This document shows positions 46,270-55,739 of a stretch of 64,000 bases of DNA, one piece after another. This DNA is from Streptococcus gallolyticus (GTDB taxonomy: Bacteria; Bacillota; Bacilli; Lactobacillales; Streptococcaceae). The position numbers and the translations under genes are program-made. The notes beneath the pieces are model-generated. The model searched no databases. It was not told the origin of the DNA and saw only the letters and a list, made by a program, of their open reading frames with translations. Numbering within the stretch: position 1 is the stretch's first letter; every line of letters begins with the position of its first letter. The DNA lies in NCBI GenBank assembly GCA_019794795.1, contig JAIMFC010000001.1, positions 124,001 to 188,000 on the forward strand, given 5' to 3'.

Positions 46270-46336
46270 GGTTCTTCTTGCTTTTATAGCCTATTTAGGA
46301 TATAATATCATGTAATTGTGTGAAAGGAGAATAAGT

Positions 46337-48073
46337 GTGGCAGATAACTTAGAAAACAAAGACACACAAAAATCCTCGTTTCGGGACCAGATTTTACGAG
46401 ATTTGGAACAATTGAAACAGGAACGTCTAGCACAACAACCAGCAGAAGAGACCATGCCTTCTGTTGATGATTTGAGAAAGCGTTTTGATGTTGACCGTGT
46501 AGAAATGGACAAAACACCAGCTAAAGCAGCTGATTTGTTACTTGAAGAAACTTCAGAAAAACCTTTGGTTGAGCAAGTTTCAGAAGATTCAGTAGAAGAA
46601 ATTCCTGAGGAAGTTATTGAAACTGCAACTGAGATCCAAGAAGTCGTTCCAAACTTTGAACGAGAAGAAGTGGCAGAGCCAATTTCAGCTGTAGACAATG
46701 AGGAAGTAGCATCAGAGATTCCAGCAGTAGAAGAGGTTGTACCAGTTCTTTCAGAAGAGCAAGATTTGGATGCGACAGTTGTACATCATTTCTCAATGGA
46801 AGGGCATGAAGCCGCGCTGGCAGAAGCTACAACTACTTTGGAAGAAACACTCGTATCTCCAGTTTCAGTAGCAGAAGAGAGCGAAAAAGCAAGCCGTAAG
46901 CATGCAAGAAGTCGTGCGTCTATTAAACAACACCGCAAAAAACAAGAAAAGACAGCAACGCGTATCGTGATGACCGTTGTAACAGTTGTCTTGTTGGCAG
47001 TGGCGCTAACAGGTGTGGCAGGCTATGCCTATGTCAAATCAAGTCTCGAGCCAATCAATACTAAGGCGACAAAGACACTTCAAATTGAGATTCCAGAAGG
47101 TTCTACGACACTTGAGATCGGTAAAATTCTTGAGAAAAACAATTTGATTAAGAATGCAACGATTTTTAACTACTATGCCAAGTTAAAGAGTTACAATAAC
47201 TTCCAAAGTGGTTTCTACAATTTGTCCCAATCTATGTCAGTTGACGAATTGTCTAAAGCCTTGCAGGAAAGCGGAACAGCAACTCCTCAAGAGCCGATTG
47301 CTGGTAAAGTTTTAATTATTGAGGGTTCAACCATCAAACAAATCGCCCAAGCTATGACGAACAATGTCAACACTAAGAAGACAGATGACAAGACACCATT
47401 TACTTCAGAAGATTTCTTGAAATTGGTAGCAGACGAGGCCTTTATCCAGAAAATGGCCGCAGCCTATCCAAAATTATTTGCTAGCCTCCCAGCAGCAGAT
47501 AGTGGTGTTCTTTATCGTTTGGAAGGCTACCTTTTCCCAGCGACTTATGAGTATACGGATTCAACAACCGTAGAAGAAATGGTTGAAAAAATGATTGCGG
47601 CTATGGATGAGCGTCTGAAACCTTACTATGATCAATTAGCAGCCAAGGGATTGGACGTTAATTCCCTCTTGACCATGGCTTCATTGGTTGAGAAAGAAGG
47701 TTCTACAGACGAAGACCGTCGTACCATTGCAGGAGTCTTCTACAATCGTATCAACGCAGGCATGCCTTTGCAGTCTAACATTGCAATTCTTTATGCAATG
47801 GGTAAATTAGGTGAGAAAACAACATTGGCAGAAGATGCGACAATTGATACCAATATTGATTCGCCTTACAATATCTACACCAATACAGGCCTCATGCCTG
47901 GTCCAGTGGATAGCCCAAGTCAGGCAGCAATCGAAGCGACCTTTAACCCAAACAAAACAAATAATTACTACTTTGTAGCTGATGTTAAAACTGGTACTGT
48001 TTACTATTCTGAAACCTTGGAGCAACATGAACAAAACGTTGCAACCTATGTAAACAGTCAGATTAATAACTAA
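46337..48073 (+). CDS. mltG: Endolytic murein transglycosylase MltG
   Basis: 578 residues from GTG 46337 (next codons ADNLENKD), placed by AAAGGAG at 46323; a TTG 7 codons upstream lies over the site. Long acidic cytoplasmic region (about 1-200) rich in Glu/Val, then one membrane helix (about 210-235: [18 protein letters not shown]) and the YceG-like domain with catalytic Glu in [24 protein letters not shown]. Cuts nascent glycan strands during elongation. The N-terminal extension is typical of streptococcal MltG. Confidence 0.93.
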   Translation: MADNLENKDTQKSSFRDQILRDLEQLKQERLAQQPAEETMPSVDDLRKRFDVDRVEMDKTPAKAADLLLEETSEKPLVEQVSEDSVEEIPEEVIETATEIQEVVPNFEREEVAEPISAVDNEEVASEIPAVEEVVPVLSEEQDLDATVVHHFSMEGHEAALAEATTTLEETLVSPVSVAEESEKASRKHARSRASIKQHRKKQEKTATRIVMTVVTVVLLAVALTGVAGYAYVKSSLEPINTKATKTLQIEIPEGSTTLEIGKILEKNNLIKNATIFNYYAKLKSYNNFQSGFYNLSQSMSVDELSKALQESGTATPQEPIAGKVLIIEGSTIKQIAQAMTNNVNTKKTDDKTPFTSEDFLKLVADEAFIQKMAAAYPKLFASLPAADSGVLYRLEGYLFPATYEYTDSTTVEEMVEKMIAAMDERLKPYYDQLAAKGLDVNSLLTMASLVEKEGSTDEDRRTIAGVFYNRINAGMPLQSNIAILYAMGKLGEKTTLAEDATIDTNIDSPYNIYTNTGLMPGPVDSPSQAAIEATFNPNKTNNYYFVADVKTGTVYYSETLEQHEQNVATYVNSQINN

Positions 48074-48143
48074 AAGAATTGAACAAGGTTATGTGGGTTT
48101 CCCGCATAATTTTGTTTTCAGAAATAGAGAGAAGGAAATCATA

Positions 48144-48626
48144 ATGGCAGAAAAAACCTATCCAATGACCTTGGAAGAAAAATTGAAATTAGAGCAAGAA
48201 CTCGAAGACTTGAAATTGGTCCGTCGTCCAGAAATCGTAGAACGTATTAAAATCGCGCGTTCATACGGTGACTTGTCAGAAAATAGCGAATACGAAGCAG
48301 CTAAAGACGAGCAAGCTTTTGTAGAAGGCCAAATCTCAACTCTTGAAACAAAAATCCGTTACGCGGAAATCGTTGATAGCGATGCAGTTGCAAAAGATGA
48401 AGTGGCTATCGGTAAAACAGTAACAGTTCAAGAAGTTGGAGAAACTGACGAAGAAGTTTACCATATCGTTGGTGCGGCAGGTGCTGATGCTTTTGCAAAC
48501 AAAGTATCAAATGAAAGTCCGATTGGCCAAGCTTTGATTGGTAAGAAGACAGGTGAAGTAGCAACTGTTCAAACTCCAGCAGGAAGCTACGATATCAAAA
48601 TCCTTAAGGTAGAGAAGACAAAATAA
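48144..48626 (+). CDS. greA: Transcription elongation factor GreA
   Basis: 160 residues from ATG 48144, set by AGAAGGAAAT. The N-terminal coiled coil has GREA signature [23 protein letters not shown] and the acidic tip; C-terminal FKBP-like domain ends [12 protein letters not shown]. It rescues backtracked RNA polymerase by stimulating RNA cleavage. Follows mltG by 70 bp, then terminator. Confidence 0.95.
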   Translation: MAEKTYPMTLEEKLKLEQELEDLKLVRRPEIVERIKIARSYGDLSENSEYEAAKDEQAFVEGQISTLETKIRYAEIVDSDAVAKDEVAIGKTVTVQEVGETDEEVYHIVGAAGADAFANKVSNESPIGQALIGKKTGEVATVQTPAGSYDIKILKVEKTK

Positions 48627-48628
48627 GT

Positions 48629-48658
48629 AAAAAAGAAGATCAGTCGGTCTTCTTTTTT
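48629..48658 (+). terminator. Terminator after greA
   Basis: AAAGAAGA / TCTTCTTT stem with CAGTCG-containing loop, then T-run. Confidence 0.85.
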
Positions 48659-48981
48659 GTATAGTGGTTTTGATGTATTCTGTAATATTATTCAGAAAGA
48701 TACATAAAGTGATAGATAATGACTGTTATTGAAAGGTTTTGGGGTTTAAGAAGAATAGGAGAAATGGTTGAAGTGTTGATAGAATAGGATTTAGTCTTTC
48801 AAAACAAGATTAAGATAAACTAAAGAACCTTTATACAAGGTAATAAATGTATTAATCTGGAAGATTTTGATTGTTTTCTAAAACAAATTCCGCTAGAATA
48901 CGAAAAGTGTTCAAGCGAGATCCGAACATTGCAACTACATTCTGACAATTAAAAATAAAATTATAGGAGAAAAAGAAAAGA
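48659..48981. other. Gene-poor AT-rich spacer
   Basis: About 320 bp with no coding frame I trust. It holds a promoter near its right end (next entry) and otherwise no repeat or mobile-element feature visible by eye. Its base composition matches the AT-rich gene that follows. Confidence 0.5.
48871..48899 (+). promoter_or_regulatory. Promoter of the secreted 559-aa protein gene
   Basis: TTGTTT (48871-48876), 17-bp spacer, TAGAAT (48894-48899), giving a 5' untranslated region of about 75 nt. Confidence 0.55.
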
Positions 48982-50661
48982 ATGAAAAAAATTACACTCA
49001 AATCTGTCGCAGTATTATCCTTAGCCGTCACAGCTTTTGGAATGGCCCAACCAGCAAGTGCGGTGACAAATTATTATGAAGATGAAGTCAAAACTTTGAC
49101 CTCACAAATGGAATCATTAAATTATGGGCATCATGTTGGAGGATATTTTGAGCAAAAGAAAACAGAAATTGATTTCTTGCTTGGTTTGGGTGGATATTTA
49201 TTTTCTAAAGAAGAGTTTTCTCATCCTGCCTATAAAACAAGCGTTGAAGAATTGAAGAAAACTATTTTAAGTCACCATGATTATTTAAAAAATGTCAACG
49301 TTACAGAAAATGTTAGTTTAGAGACTGATAAGGTGAAAGCCAAGAAAGAAAACCAAGTTGCTAGTCTAACTCATAAACAGTATGCCCAGTTGATTCAGAA
49401 TTTAGAGAGAGCAATTTGCAAGTTTGCTGATAATGTCGTTGAGATTCAAATTGAAAATTTAGACTTAATTACTTTCCCGCTTTACTTTAAAAATAATCTT
49501 TCTATGGGATATATGCAAGGCCGCTTAGACTATGGCTATTATGATGAATTTTATCGATATTTTGATCATCATTCTAAAAACTTTCAGAAATTAATTTCTT
49601 ATACAACTTATTACGAGACAGAATATACTTCGAAAGTGAAACAATTGAATGGTACAGCAAAAAAACTTGAGACGTTAATTCAAACTACTCCTAATGCTGA
49701 AGAACTAAGATTAGAATATAAAATTGCTTTAGATAAAAATAAAGATACTGTCAATGTTGTTACGAAGAACAGAGTTGTTTTAGCAGAAGATTTGCCAACA
49801 ATTAAAGCAGTTGATGATAAAATTAAAGATCTTGAATTCATTTACAATAAATATACTCAATTAAACAAAAAAATTGAGATTCCTATGATTGAAGAATATC
49901 AAAAAGAGATTGATTCAAGAATTTCAAATCAAAATTATGCAGATAAAATATCACAAATCGATAAAAAATGGGATTCGTTGCGAGAAACAATTGATAGTTC
50001 AAAAGGTCAGCCAGTTTCTCCTAAAGAGGTTTACTATGATTTGGATGAGGGAGGTAATCCAATAAAAGTAGAAGCGATTTCAGTTGAAGTAGCTACTCAA
50101 GTAGTAGAAGTGGTTGAAGTTTCAGAGCCAGTTATTAAGAATGAATTTTCTAGCTACTATAAGGCAGAAGCAGACCGTGTGATGACAGAATTTGCTGAGA
50201 TGCGTAATCGTATGCACTATTATAACTTTGACGAAACTGCAGCAGGTTTGATTGCGGAGGGAAATAAAGTCTTCAAAGAATTGGAAGCAGCCTTGAGTGA
50301 TTCTAAAGCTGTTTCAGAAGCGGAATTGATACGTGCAACAGACCGCTTGGATGTCTTACGAGCAAACTTGGAAGATCGTAAAGAACAACTTGGACAAGAA
50401 CTTGTTAATAAGTTGAACGATGCGATTAGTGAATTTAATATTGTTAAAAATAAGCTGTATGGTTTTGATAATGAAGACTACTATGCAACATATGATGAAG
50501 CAAGCACACAAGGTCGTGTCATTGCACAACAATTTGACAACCTTCTATCTGAGGGAGCTGTTAACTATGACAATGTTCTAGTGAGCAATGATGTCAATAC
50601 GAAGTTGTCACTTTTGGAAGGCTACACACGTACTTTGCAAGAGCTTGCAGCAATCAACTAA
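48982..50661 (+). CDS. Secreted helical protein of unknown function
   Basis: 559 residues. A signal peptide (1-27, cleavage after PASA) is followed by almost wholly helical sequence, no LPXTG, GW, LysM or choline-binding motif, and one cysteine (near 162). Helical units with a common pattern recur, about 29-110, 380-470 and 475-559: an aromatic pair (YY), Glu/Met-rich helix, then N/Y-G/Y-F-D-E. The middle (about 160-340) is very Lys/Asn-rich and its DNA more AT-rich than the C-terminal third, hinting at a mosaic. An acidic Val/Glu linker lies at about 355-382. I do not recognise the family. It may be a wall-associated or host-interacting protein; a single gene with its own promoter and terminator. 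Confidence 0.8.
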   Translation: MKKITLKSVAVLSLAVTAFGMAQPASAVTNYYEDEVKTLTSQMESLNYGHHVGGYFEQKKTEIDFLLGLGGYLFSKEEFSHPAYKTSVEELKKTILSHHDYLKNVNVTENVSLETDKVKAKKENQVASLTHKQYAQLIQNLERAICKFADNVVEIQIENLDLITFPLYFKNNLSMGYMQGRLDYGYYDEFYRYFDHHSKNFQKLISYTTYYETEYTSKVKQLNGTAKKLETLIQTTPNAEELRLEYKIALDKNKDTVNVVTKNRVVLAEDLPTIKAVDDKIKDLEFIYNKYTQLNKKIEIPMIEEYQKEIDSRISNQNYADKISQIDKKWDSLRETIDSSKGQPVSPKEVYYDLDEGGNPIKVEAISVEVATQVVEVVEVSEPVIKNEFSSYYKAEADRVMTEFAEMRNRMHYYNFDETAAGLIAEGNKVFKELEAALSDSKAVSEAELIRATDRLDVLRANLEDRKEQLGQELVNKLNDAISEFNIVKNKLYGFDNEDYYATYDEASTQGRVIAQQFDNLLSEGAVNYDNVLVSNDVNTKLSLLEGYTRTLQELAAIN

Positions 50662-50690
50662 TTGACTACTCTTACTAAGAACTCCATATA

Positions 50691-50726
50691 AAAAAAGAAG
50701 CAACTTCCTAAGTTTGCTTCTTTTTG
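50691..50726. terminator. Terminator after the secreted protein gene
   Basis: AAAAAGAAGCAA (50692-50703) / TTGCTTCTTTTT (50714-50725), 12 bp perfect, 10-nt loop; functional in both directions. Confidence 0.9.
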
Positions 50727-50744
50727 TAATGAAGATCTAGGATG

Positions 50745-50775
50745 GCAAAAGAGGCTGGACATTAGTCTAAGCCTC
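50745..50775 (-). terminator. Terminator after yidC2
   Basis: GAGGCT / AGCCTC with inner GAC/GTC pairing; TTTTGC follows on the minus strand. Confidence 0.7.
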
Positions 50776-50783
50776 GGTAAGTA

Positions 50784-51695
50784 TCATTTTGAACGTTGTT
50801 TGCCAGCGTTTCGCTTTTCTTTTTTTGGTGCGATGATAGCTTGGTCAATGATTGGTTCAGCTGTTTTGACAGTTGCTGTTTTTGATAGTTTTGGAGGATT
50901 TTTTACAAATTCCTCTTCAATTTGTTTACGAATTTTTGGCTTGATGATAAAGGTTGTCAAGATTTGCTGGATAATACCGAAGAGACCGCCGACTACCCAG
51001 TAAAGAGTCACACCAGCAGGAGCAGAAATCGAGAACATAACAATCATAATCGGATTGATATAGAGCATAGAGCGCATTTGTTTCTTTTGTTCTTCGTCAA
51101 GTCCGACTGTCATCAACATGGATTGGAAGAAGTAAAGGACACCTGCGATAGCCACGAGAATCAAGCTACGTTCGCCCAAGTCGATACCAAAGAAGTTTGC
51201 ATCTGCAATACCTTCAGTAAACTTAGCAGCGTAGAAAAGAGCTGTAAAGAAAGGCATTTGGATGAGGATTGGTAAGCATCCCATACCGCCGAACATGCTG
51301 ACACCGAGTTCTTTATGTGCAGCCATGTATTCTTGCTGTGCAGCCATTTGCTCTTCTTGGGTGCTAGCATTGCGCATGCGTTGTTGAATTGGGTCCAAGA
51401 TTGGTTTCAAGAAGCGCATTTTTTCAGATTGATAGCTAGCCTTGTAAGACTGATAAACACCAAGTGGTAAAATCAATGTACGAACAAGGAGGGTTACGAT
51501 GATGATAGCAAGACCAAATCCGAGTCCTTGGTTAACCGCGAAGAACTTGATGAGATGCCCCATTGGCTCCACCAAGAACTTGTAAACCCAGCCTTCACCA
51601 GTTGGAACACCATTTTTCTGCTGTACACAGCCAGATAAGAATACTAACATTGAGAGGGCCATGCCCGATAAAAATAAACGTTTAGATTGTTTCAC
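50784..51695 (-). CDS. yidC2: Membrane protein insertase YidC2
   Basis: 303-residue lipoprotein insertase of the YidC/Oxa1 family. Signal with lipobox FLSGC (Cys23), five membrane segments, the conserved Arg groove residue in VTLLVRTLILPLGVYQSYKAS, and the amphipathic loop with MRNASTQEEQMAAQQE. The basic tail (KKEKRNAGKQRSK) is longer than expected of YidC1, and supports YidC2, the paralogue that can substitute for SRP-dependent targeting. Its location away from rnpA also fits YidC2. Confidence 0.9.
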   Translation of the reverse strand: MKQSKRLFLSGMALSMLVFLSGCVQQKNGVPTGEGWVYKFLVEPMGHLIKFFAVNQGLGFGLAIIIVTLLVRTLILPLGVYQSYKASYQSEKMRFLKPILDPIQQRMRNASTQEEQMAAQQEYMAAHKELGVSMFGGMGCLPILIQMPFFTALFYAAKFTEGIADANFFGIDLGERSLILVAIAGVLYFFQSMLMTVGLDEEQKKQMRSMLYINPIMIVMFSISAPAGVTLYWVVGGLFGIIQQILTTFIIKPKIRKQIEEEFVKNPPKLSKTATVKTAEPIIDQAIIAPKKEKRNAGKQRSK

Positions 51696-51767
51696 TTTTC
51701 TCTTCCTTTTTTGTCAAGATACCTTCTATTTTACTGTTTTTGAGGAAAATATACAAGTTAAAGATGG

Positions 51768-52043
51768 TTATTGCACCTTAAAATCATGGTAGTTAGAGAA
51801 GTTGGCTAATTGTACATCGAGATAGGTGAGCTTGGACAGGCGTGAGGGACCTTTTCGGACTTCTTGGATAAATTGGCTGAGTTTTTCAGATTTTTCAGAT
51901 TGAGCGAGGATGGTGACAGTACCATCTTCATTGTTCCACACTCGTCCATAAATATCTCCGATTTCTCCTGCTAAAAATTGGACAGACCAGCGGAATCCAA
52001 CTCCCTGCACACGACCAGAAGCAATCATTTTTACCTTATGCAT
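51768..52043 (-). CDS. acyP: Acylphosphatase
   Basis: 91 residues from ATG 52043 (MHKVKMIASGRVQGVGFR), preceded by AGAAGGACTC on the minus strand; an upstream ATG gives an unlikely 12-residue basic extension. Catalytic Arg18 in GRVQGVGFR and Asn37 in GRVWNNEDG. Hydrolyses acyl phosphates such as acetyl or carbamoyl phosphate. Divergent from the trmH-like gene; minus-strand TATAAT at 52083-52088. Confidence 0.92.
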   Translation of the reverse strand: MHKVKMIASGRVQGVGFRWSVQFLAGEIGDIYGRVWNNEDGTVTILAQSEKSEKLSQFIQEVRKGPSRLSKLTYLDVQLANFSNYHDFKVQ

Positions 52044-52121
52044 GCTTGAGTCCTTCTTTCTTTTTGACAAGTATTTCACTTTATTATATCATGGGAAATA
52101 GTCAAAGAAAAAGAGGAAATC

Positions 52122-52862
52122 ATGGAAGTTATTCGCTCGAAGGCCAACCAACTGGTCAAGCAAACTAAGAAATTACACCAGAAAAAATACCGCAAAAGAT
52201 CCTATTTGATTGAGGGATGGCATTTATTGGAAGAGGCACAAAAAAGTGGTGCTCAGATTGAACGCATTTTTGTCTTGGAAGACCATGTAGATCGGGTAGC
52301 AGACCTTACAAATGTGACCGCGGTTTCTAGAGAAATCTTAATCGACCTAGCAGATAGCCAGACACCTCAGGGAGTGGTGGCTCAAGTCTCTCTTCCTGAA
52401 CAAGAACTTCCGACAGCGTTAAAAGGGAAATTTCTCTTTTTAGAGGATGTGCAGGATCCTGGGAATGTCGGGACCATGATTCGGACTGCAGATGCAGCAG
52501 GCTATGATGCAGTTTTCATCTCGGATAAGTCAGCTGATATTTATAATCTCAAAGTTCTGCGCTCCATGCAGGGAAGTCATTTTCATCTGCCCATCTATCG
52601 TCTAGCGACGGAGGAGCTGTTCCGCCTTTGCCAAGAAAATGGTGTGAAGATGCTGGCTACTACTCTATCAAAAGAGTCGGTAGATTATAAAGAGGTCTCA
52701 GCGCCAGCAAATTTTGTTCTCGTTATGGGCAATGAGGGACAGGGGATTTCCAACTTGGTAGCGCATGAGGCAGACCAATTGGTCCACATCAGTATGTCGG
52801 GGCAGGCGGAAAGTCTCAATGTAGCTGTGGCGGCAGGGATTCTGCTATTCAGCTTTATTTAA
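52122..52862 (+). CDS. TrmH/SpoU family RNA 2'-O-methyltransferase
   Basis: 246-residue knotted SPOUT methyltransferase. An N-terminal RNA-binding region (1-95) of the L30e-like SpoU_sub_bind type is followed by motif 1 LEDVQDPGNVGTMIRTADAAG, motif 2 VMGNEGQGIS and motif 3 MSGQAESLNVAVAAGILL. Modifies rRNA or tRNA; which site is not evident. Divergent from acyP. Confidence 0.92.
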   Translation: MEVIRSKANQLVKQTKKLHQKKYRKRSYLIEGWHLLEEAQKSGAQIERIFVLEDHVDRVADLTNVTAVSREILIDLADSQTPQGVVAQVSLPEQELPTALKGKFLFLEDVQDPGNVGTMIRTADAAGYDAVFISDKSADIYNLKVLRSMQGSHFHLPIYRLATEELFRLCQENGVKMLATTLSKESVDYKEVSAPANFVLVMGNEGQGISNLVAHEADQLVHISMSGQAESLNVAVAAGILLFSFI

Positions 52863-52910
52863 GGCGCTTGTGCCATACTGTGGTATAATAGTGGCAAAGG
52901 AGGCTGGCCT

Positions 52911-53399
52911 ATGACTTCTTATAAAAATGATCCAGAATATATGGAACATGTGGGGCACCTATTGGCGGCACCTAAGGTGCAGAAGCTGATTGATATTACC
53001 CATCATTATTATTCAAATCGCTTAGAGCACTCTATCAATGTATCCTATACAAGCTATCGTCTGGCTAAGAAATTTGGCTGGGATGCTCGGTCAGCTGCGC
53101 GTGGTGGCTTGCTTCATGATTTGTTTTACTATGACTGGCGGGAACAAAAATTTGCCAAAAGTCACGCTTGGGTTCATCCAAGGATTGCCCTAAGAAATGC
53201 TAGGAAGTTGACGGATATCAATCCTATTGAAGAAGATATTATCGTCAAGCATATGTTTGGTGCGACCATCGCTCCACCACGTTACAAAGAGTCTTGGATT
53301 GTCACTTGTGTGGATAAGTACTGGGCGGTTCGAGAAGCCACATTGCCTTTACGACATCGTTTTAAACGAAGAAAACCAAGACATTTGAAATTACCATAA
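52911..53399 (+). CDS. HD-domain phosphohydrolase (YedJ-like)
   Basis: 162-residue HD protein. Metal ligands are visible in H34/H37-like LEHSINVSYTSY and in GLLHDLFYYDW (HD), with His in HAWVHPRIA and Asp in CVDKYW. Acts on an unknown phosphoester. Extended -10 TGG-TATAAT at 52884-52889. Followed by the Bax1-family gene with 19 bp gap. Confidence 0.85.
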   Translation: MTSYKNDPEYMEHVGHLLAAPKVQKLIDITHHYYSNRLEHSINVSYTSYRLAKKFGWDARSAARGGLLHDLFYYDWREQKFAKSHAWVHPRIALRNARKLTDINPIEEDIIVKHMFGATIAPPRYKESWIVTCVDKYWAVREATLPLRHRFKRRKPRHLKLP

Positions 53400-53418
53400 A
53401 AAGAATGAGGAGAAATAT

Positions 53419-54117
53419 ATGAACAACAATCCATTTATTATCAATCAGGTCGATACAGTTGGCCTCAATCGTTTTTTTGCAAAAATCTACGGATTTGTAG
53501 CTGCGGGAATTGGTCTGTCAGCTCTAACATCATTTTTGGCGCTGACAGTTTTCCAAGATGCAACAATTAGTTTGTTGAGAGGCGGAGGCTCTGGTATTAT
53601 CATGATGCTCATGTTGGTGGAAATCGGGTTAGTATTTGCAGCGTCAGCCATGGCAGCTAAAAATAGTCCAGCAGCTTTACCTATGTTTTTAGGCTACTCT
53701 GTTTTGAACGGTTATACCTTGAGTTTTGTGCTTCTGTTCTACACACAAACAGCAGTCATGAATGCTTTTATTTCCTCAGCTCTTATGTTTGTAGTCATGG
53801 CAGTGATTGGTGCGACGACTAAGAAGGATTTATCAGCTATGGGTCAGGCTTTACGTGCAGCTCTTTGGGGGATTATCATTGCAAGCCTTGTTAATCTGTT
53901 TCTTAGCAGCTCAGGTATGAGTTTTATGATTTCAATCGTGTCTGTCTTGATTTTCTCAGGCTTGATTGCCTATGATAACCAACGTATCCGTTACGTTTTT
54001 GAAGAAACAAATGGACAAGTGAATCAAGGATGGGCTATTTCTATGGCTCTCCAGCTTTATCTTGATTTTATCAACCTTTTCTTAAATCTTCTTCGGCTTT
54101 TTGTTTCAAGAGATTAG
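53419..54117 (+). CDS. Bax1 inhibitor/YccA family membrane protein
   Basis: 232-residue membrane protein with seven hydrophobic segments and the UPF0005 pattern (GLNRFFAKIYGFVAAGIGLSALTSF, SGLIAYDNQRIRYVFEE, ALQLYLDFINLFLNLLRLF). Bacterial homologues (YccA/BsYetJ) are pH-sensitive Ca2+ leak channels or modulators of FtsH. Transcribed with the HD gene. Confidence 0.9.
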   Translation: MNNNPFIINQVDTVGLNRFFAKIYGFVAAGIGLSALTSFLALTVFQDATISLLRGGGSGIIMMLMLVEIGLVFAASAMAAKNSPAALPMFLGYSVLNGYTLSFVLLFYTQTAVMNAFISSALMFVVMAVIGATTKKDLSAMGQALRAALWGIIIASLVNLFLSSSGMSFMISIVSVLIFSGLIAYDNQRIRYVFEETNGQVNQGWAISMALQLYLDFINLFLNLLRLFVSRD

Positions 54118-54188
54118 GAAGTGTGACAAATTGATATTGCGGAGCAACCAATCACTGGATTTCACTGGGTTAAAGTATAACAAAATGA

Positions 54189-54215
54189 GGCTAGGACTCT
54201 TGTCCTGGCCTTTTT
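54189..54215 (+). terminator. Terminator after the Bax1-family gene
   Basis: GGCTAGGAC / GTCCTGGCC stem with TCTT loop and T5. Confidence 0.9.
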
Positions 54216-54221
54216 GCATGC

Positions 54222-54252
54222 AAAAAATCAGCCACCGTTGAGGTGACTGATT
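54222..54252 (-). terminator. Terminator after pepC
   Basis: AATCAGCCACC / GGTGACTGATT stem with one mismatch, loop GTTGA, U-run on the minus strand from A's at 54222-54227. Confidence 0.85.
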
Positions 54253-54262
54253 GACGGATAGA

Positions 54263-55588
54263 TTATTTTGCAAGTGCCCCCATTGGGTCCCACGGTGCAA
54301 GTACGATTGGCTCAGCTTCATAGGCTGCGAGTTCTTGGGCAGTCAAGAATTCCTTGCGGACAACGATTTGGTAAGTATATTCGTCCATCCAAGCATCAGA
54401 AGCTACGAAGTAACCTTTTTGACCAACTTTGTCCCCCCATGAATTTTCGACTTTCCATTTGGTCGCTTTGCCATTTTCGTCCAAGTCAACACCAGTCAAG
54501 ACCATGGCATGAGTCATAAGACTTTCACTGTAATCAAGGCGACCAGCCTTGTCTTGGGTTAATTTGATGTCCATGGCAGATTCAAAATCATAGGTATTTG
54601 TCGCCATGACACCAGATTGGCGGTCGCTCATTTGACCGACATCAGAACCAAACCAGACAGACTCGCCAGCTTGCATTTGAGCGATAGCCAATTCTTTGAA
54701 GCGGTCCATGTCTAGGTTAATGTAGCGAACATCACGGCTACCAACCACATTTCCAAGTAACTCAACAGTATAAGATTTACCGTAAGGTTTGTCAGCAGTT
54801 GGAGCATTAATAACAGAGACGTAATCTTCCAGTTTCAAGCCAACGTATTTTTCGTAGAAGGCTTGCGGTGTCAAGTTTTTCTCTGAGTGGAAGTTGTTGT
54901 CCTTGTCGCGGTAGGCAAAGTCAAATGTGCGCGGTGGCAAACCAAGGTTCATAGTCAGGAAGTTGAAGATTTCTTGAAGAAGTTCTTCTTTTTTAGCCTG
55001 AACATCACCACCAGCTGCAAGAGTTTCGCGGAGAATTTGTGCGTCTTGGCGGAGAAGTTTATTGAGGTACTGGTTCATTTCACGGCTGGCGCTAGATGAG
55101 ATTGACTCTGGGTAGATTGATTTTGGTACAACACCATATTTTTCAAAGAGGGCAACGACCATGTCCCATTGTCCGCCGTCTTGTTGAGGAACGTCCAAGA
55201 GGAATTTGACCTTGCGGCTACCGAGTTCTTGATCTGCTGTTGCAATGATTTGTTCCAAGAACCAGTTTGATTTTTCGTACTTATCCCAGAAGAAGGTGTG
55301 TGCTTGTGACAGCTCAAAGTTTTCCAGTTTGAACTCGCTGATAAGTTTGTGGCGGAAAGTATTGAGGGCTGCGAACATCCAGCAACGACCAGAAGCTTTT
55401 TGGTTTGAGACGGCGTCTTTTGTCAAATCAATTGAAAAGACAGGATCTGTCTCGATTTCGCTTTGGCGAGTTTCTAAGGCCTTGAGGAGCCCAGCGTGGG
55501 TAACAGCATTTTCTACAGCCTGATATTTTGGATTTGCCAAGTAATCAGCGTAGAGTTTGTCGGTGAAATTTTGTGTTAATTCTGTCAT
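54263..55588 (-). CDS. pepC: Aminopeptidase C (bleomycin hydrolase family)
   Basis: 441-residue C1B cysteine aminopeptidase. Cys69 lies in SGRCWMFAALN, the His in MTHAMVL and the Asn in KVENSWGD, as in the papain-type triad. The C-terminal residues MGALAK occupy the active site in family hexamers to give exopeptidase action. Cytosolic degradation of peptides, complementary to the opp importer. Consensus-like minus-strand promoter TTGCAT-16-TATAAT. Confidence 0.95.
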   Translation of the reverse strand: MTELTQNFTDKLYADYLANPKYQAVENAVTHAGLLKALETRQSEIETDPVFSIDLTKDAVSNQKASGRCWMFAALNTFRHKLISEFKLENFELSQAHTFFWDKYEKSNWFLEQIIATADQELGSRKVKFLLDVPQQDGGQWDMVVALFEKYGVVPKSIYPESISSSASREMNQYLNKLLRQDAQILRETLAAGGDVQAKKEELLQEIFNFLTMNLGLPPRTFDFAYRDKDNNFHSEKNLTPQAFYEKYVGLKLEDYVSVINAPTADKPYGKSYTVELLGNVVGSRDVRYINLDMDRFKELAIAQMQAGESVWFGSDVGQMSDRQSGVMATNTYDFESAMDIKLTQDKAGRLDYSESLMTHAMVLTGVDLDENGKATKWKVENSWGDKVGQKGYFVASDAWMDEYTYQIVVRKEFLTAQELAAYEAEPIVLAPWDPMGALAK

Positions 55589-55622
55589 AATAACTCCATT
55601 TCTATAAATTTTTTACCCTTCC

Positions 55623-55650
55623 ATTATAAGACTTTGAAGTTAGAATGCAA
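55623..55650 (-). promoter_or_regulatory. Promoter of pepC
   Basis: Minus strand: TTGCAT (55645-55650), 16-bp spacer, TATAAT (55623-55628). Confidence 0.7.
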
Positions 55651-55739
55651 GTCGGGACTTGATTTTGAGACGAATTTAGCAGAAAACTTCCATTTTATGG
55701 TATAATGATGACTAAATATTCTGAATTTTGGAGAGACCT

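Noticed and set aside
46291..46698. Long minus-strand frame opposite mltG
   Set aside because: It mirrors the Glu/Ser-rich 5' end of mltG, has no ribosome site, and its protein is Ser-rich low complexity.
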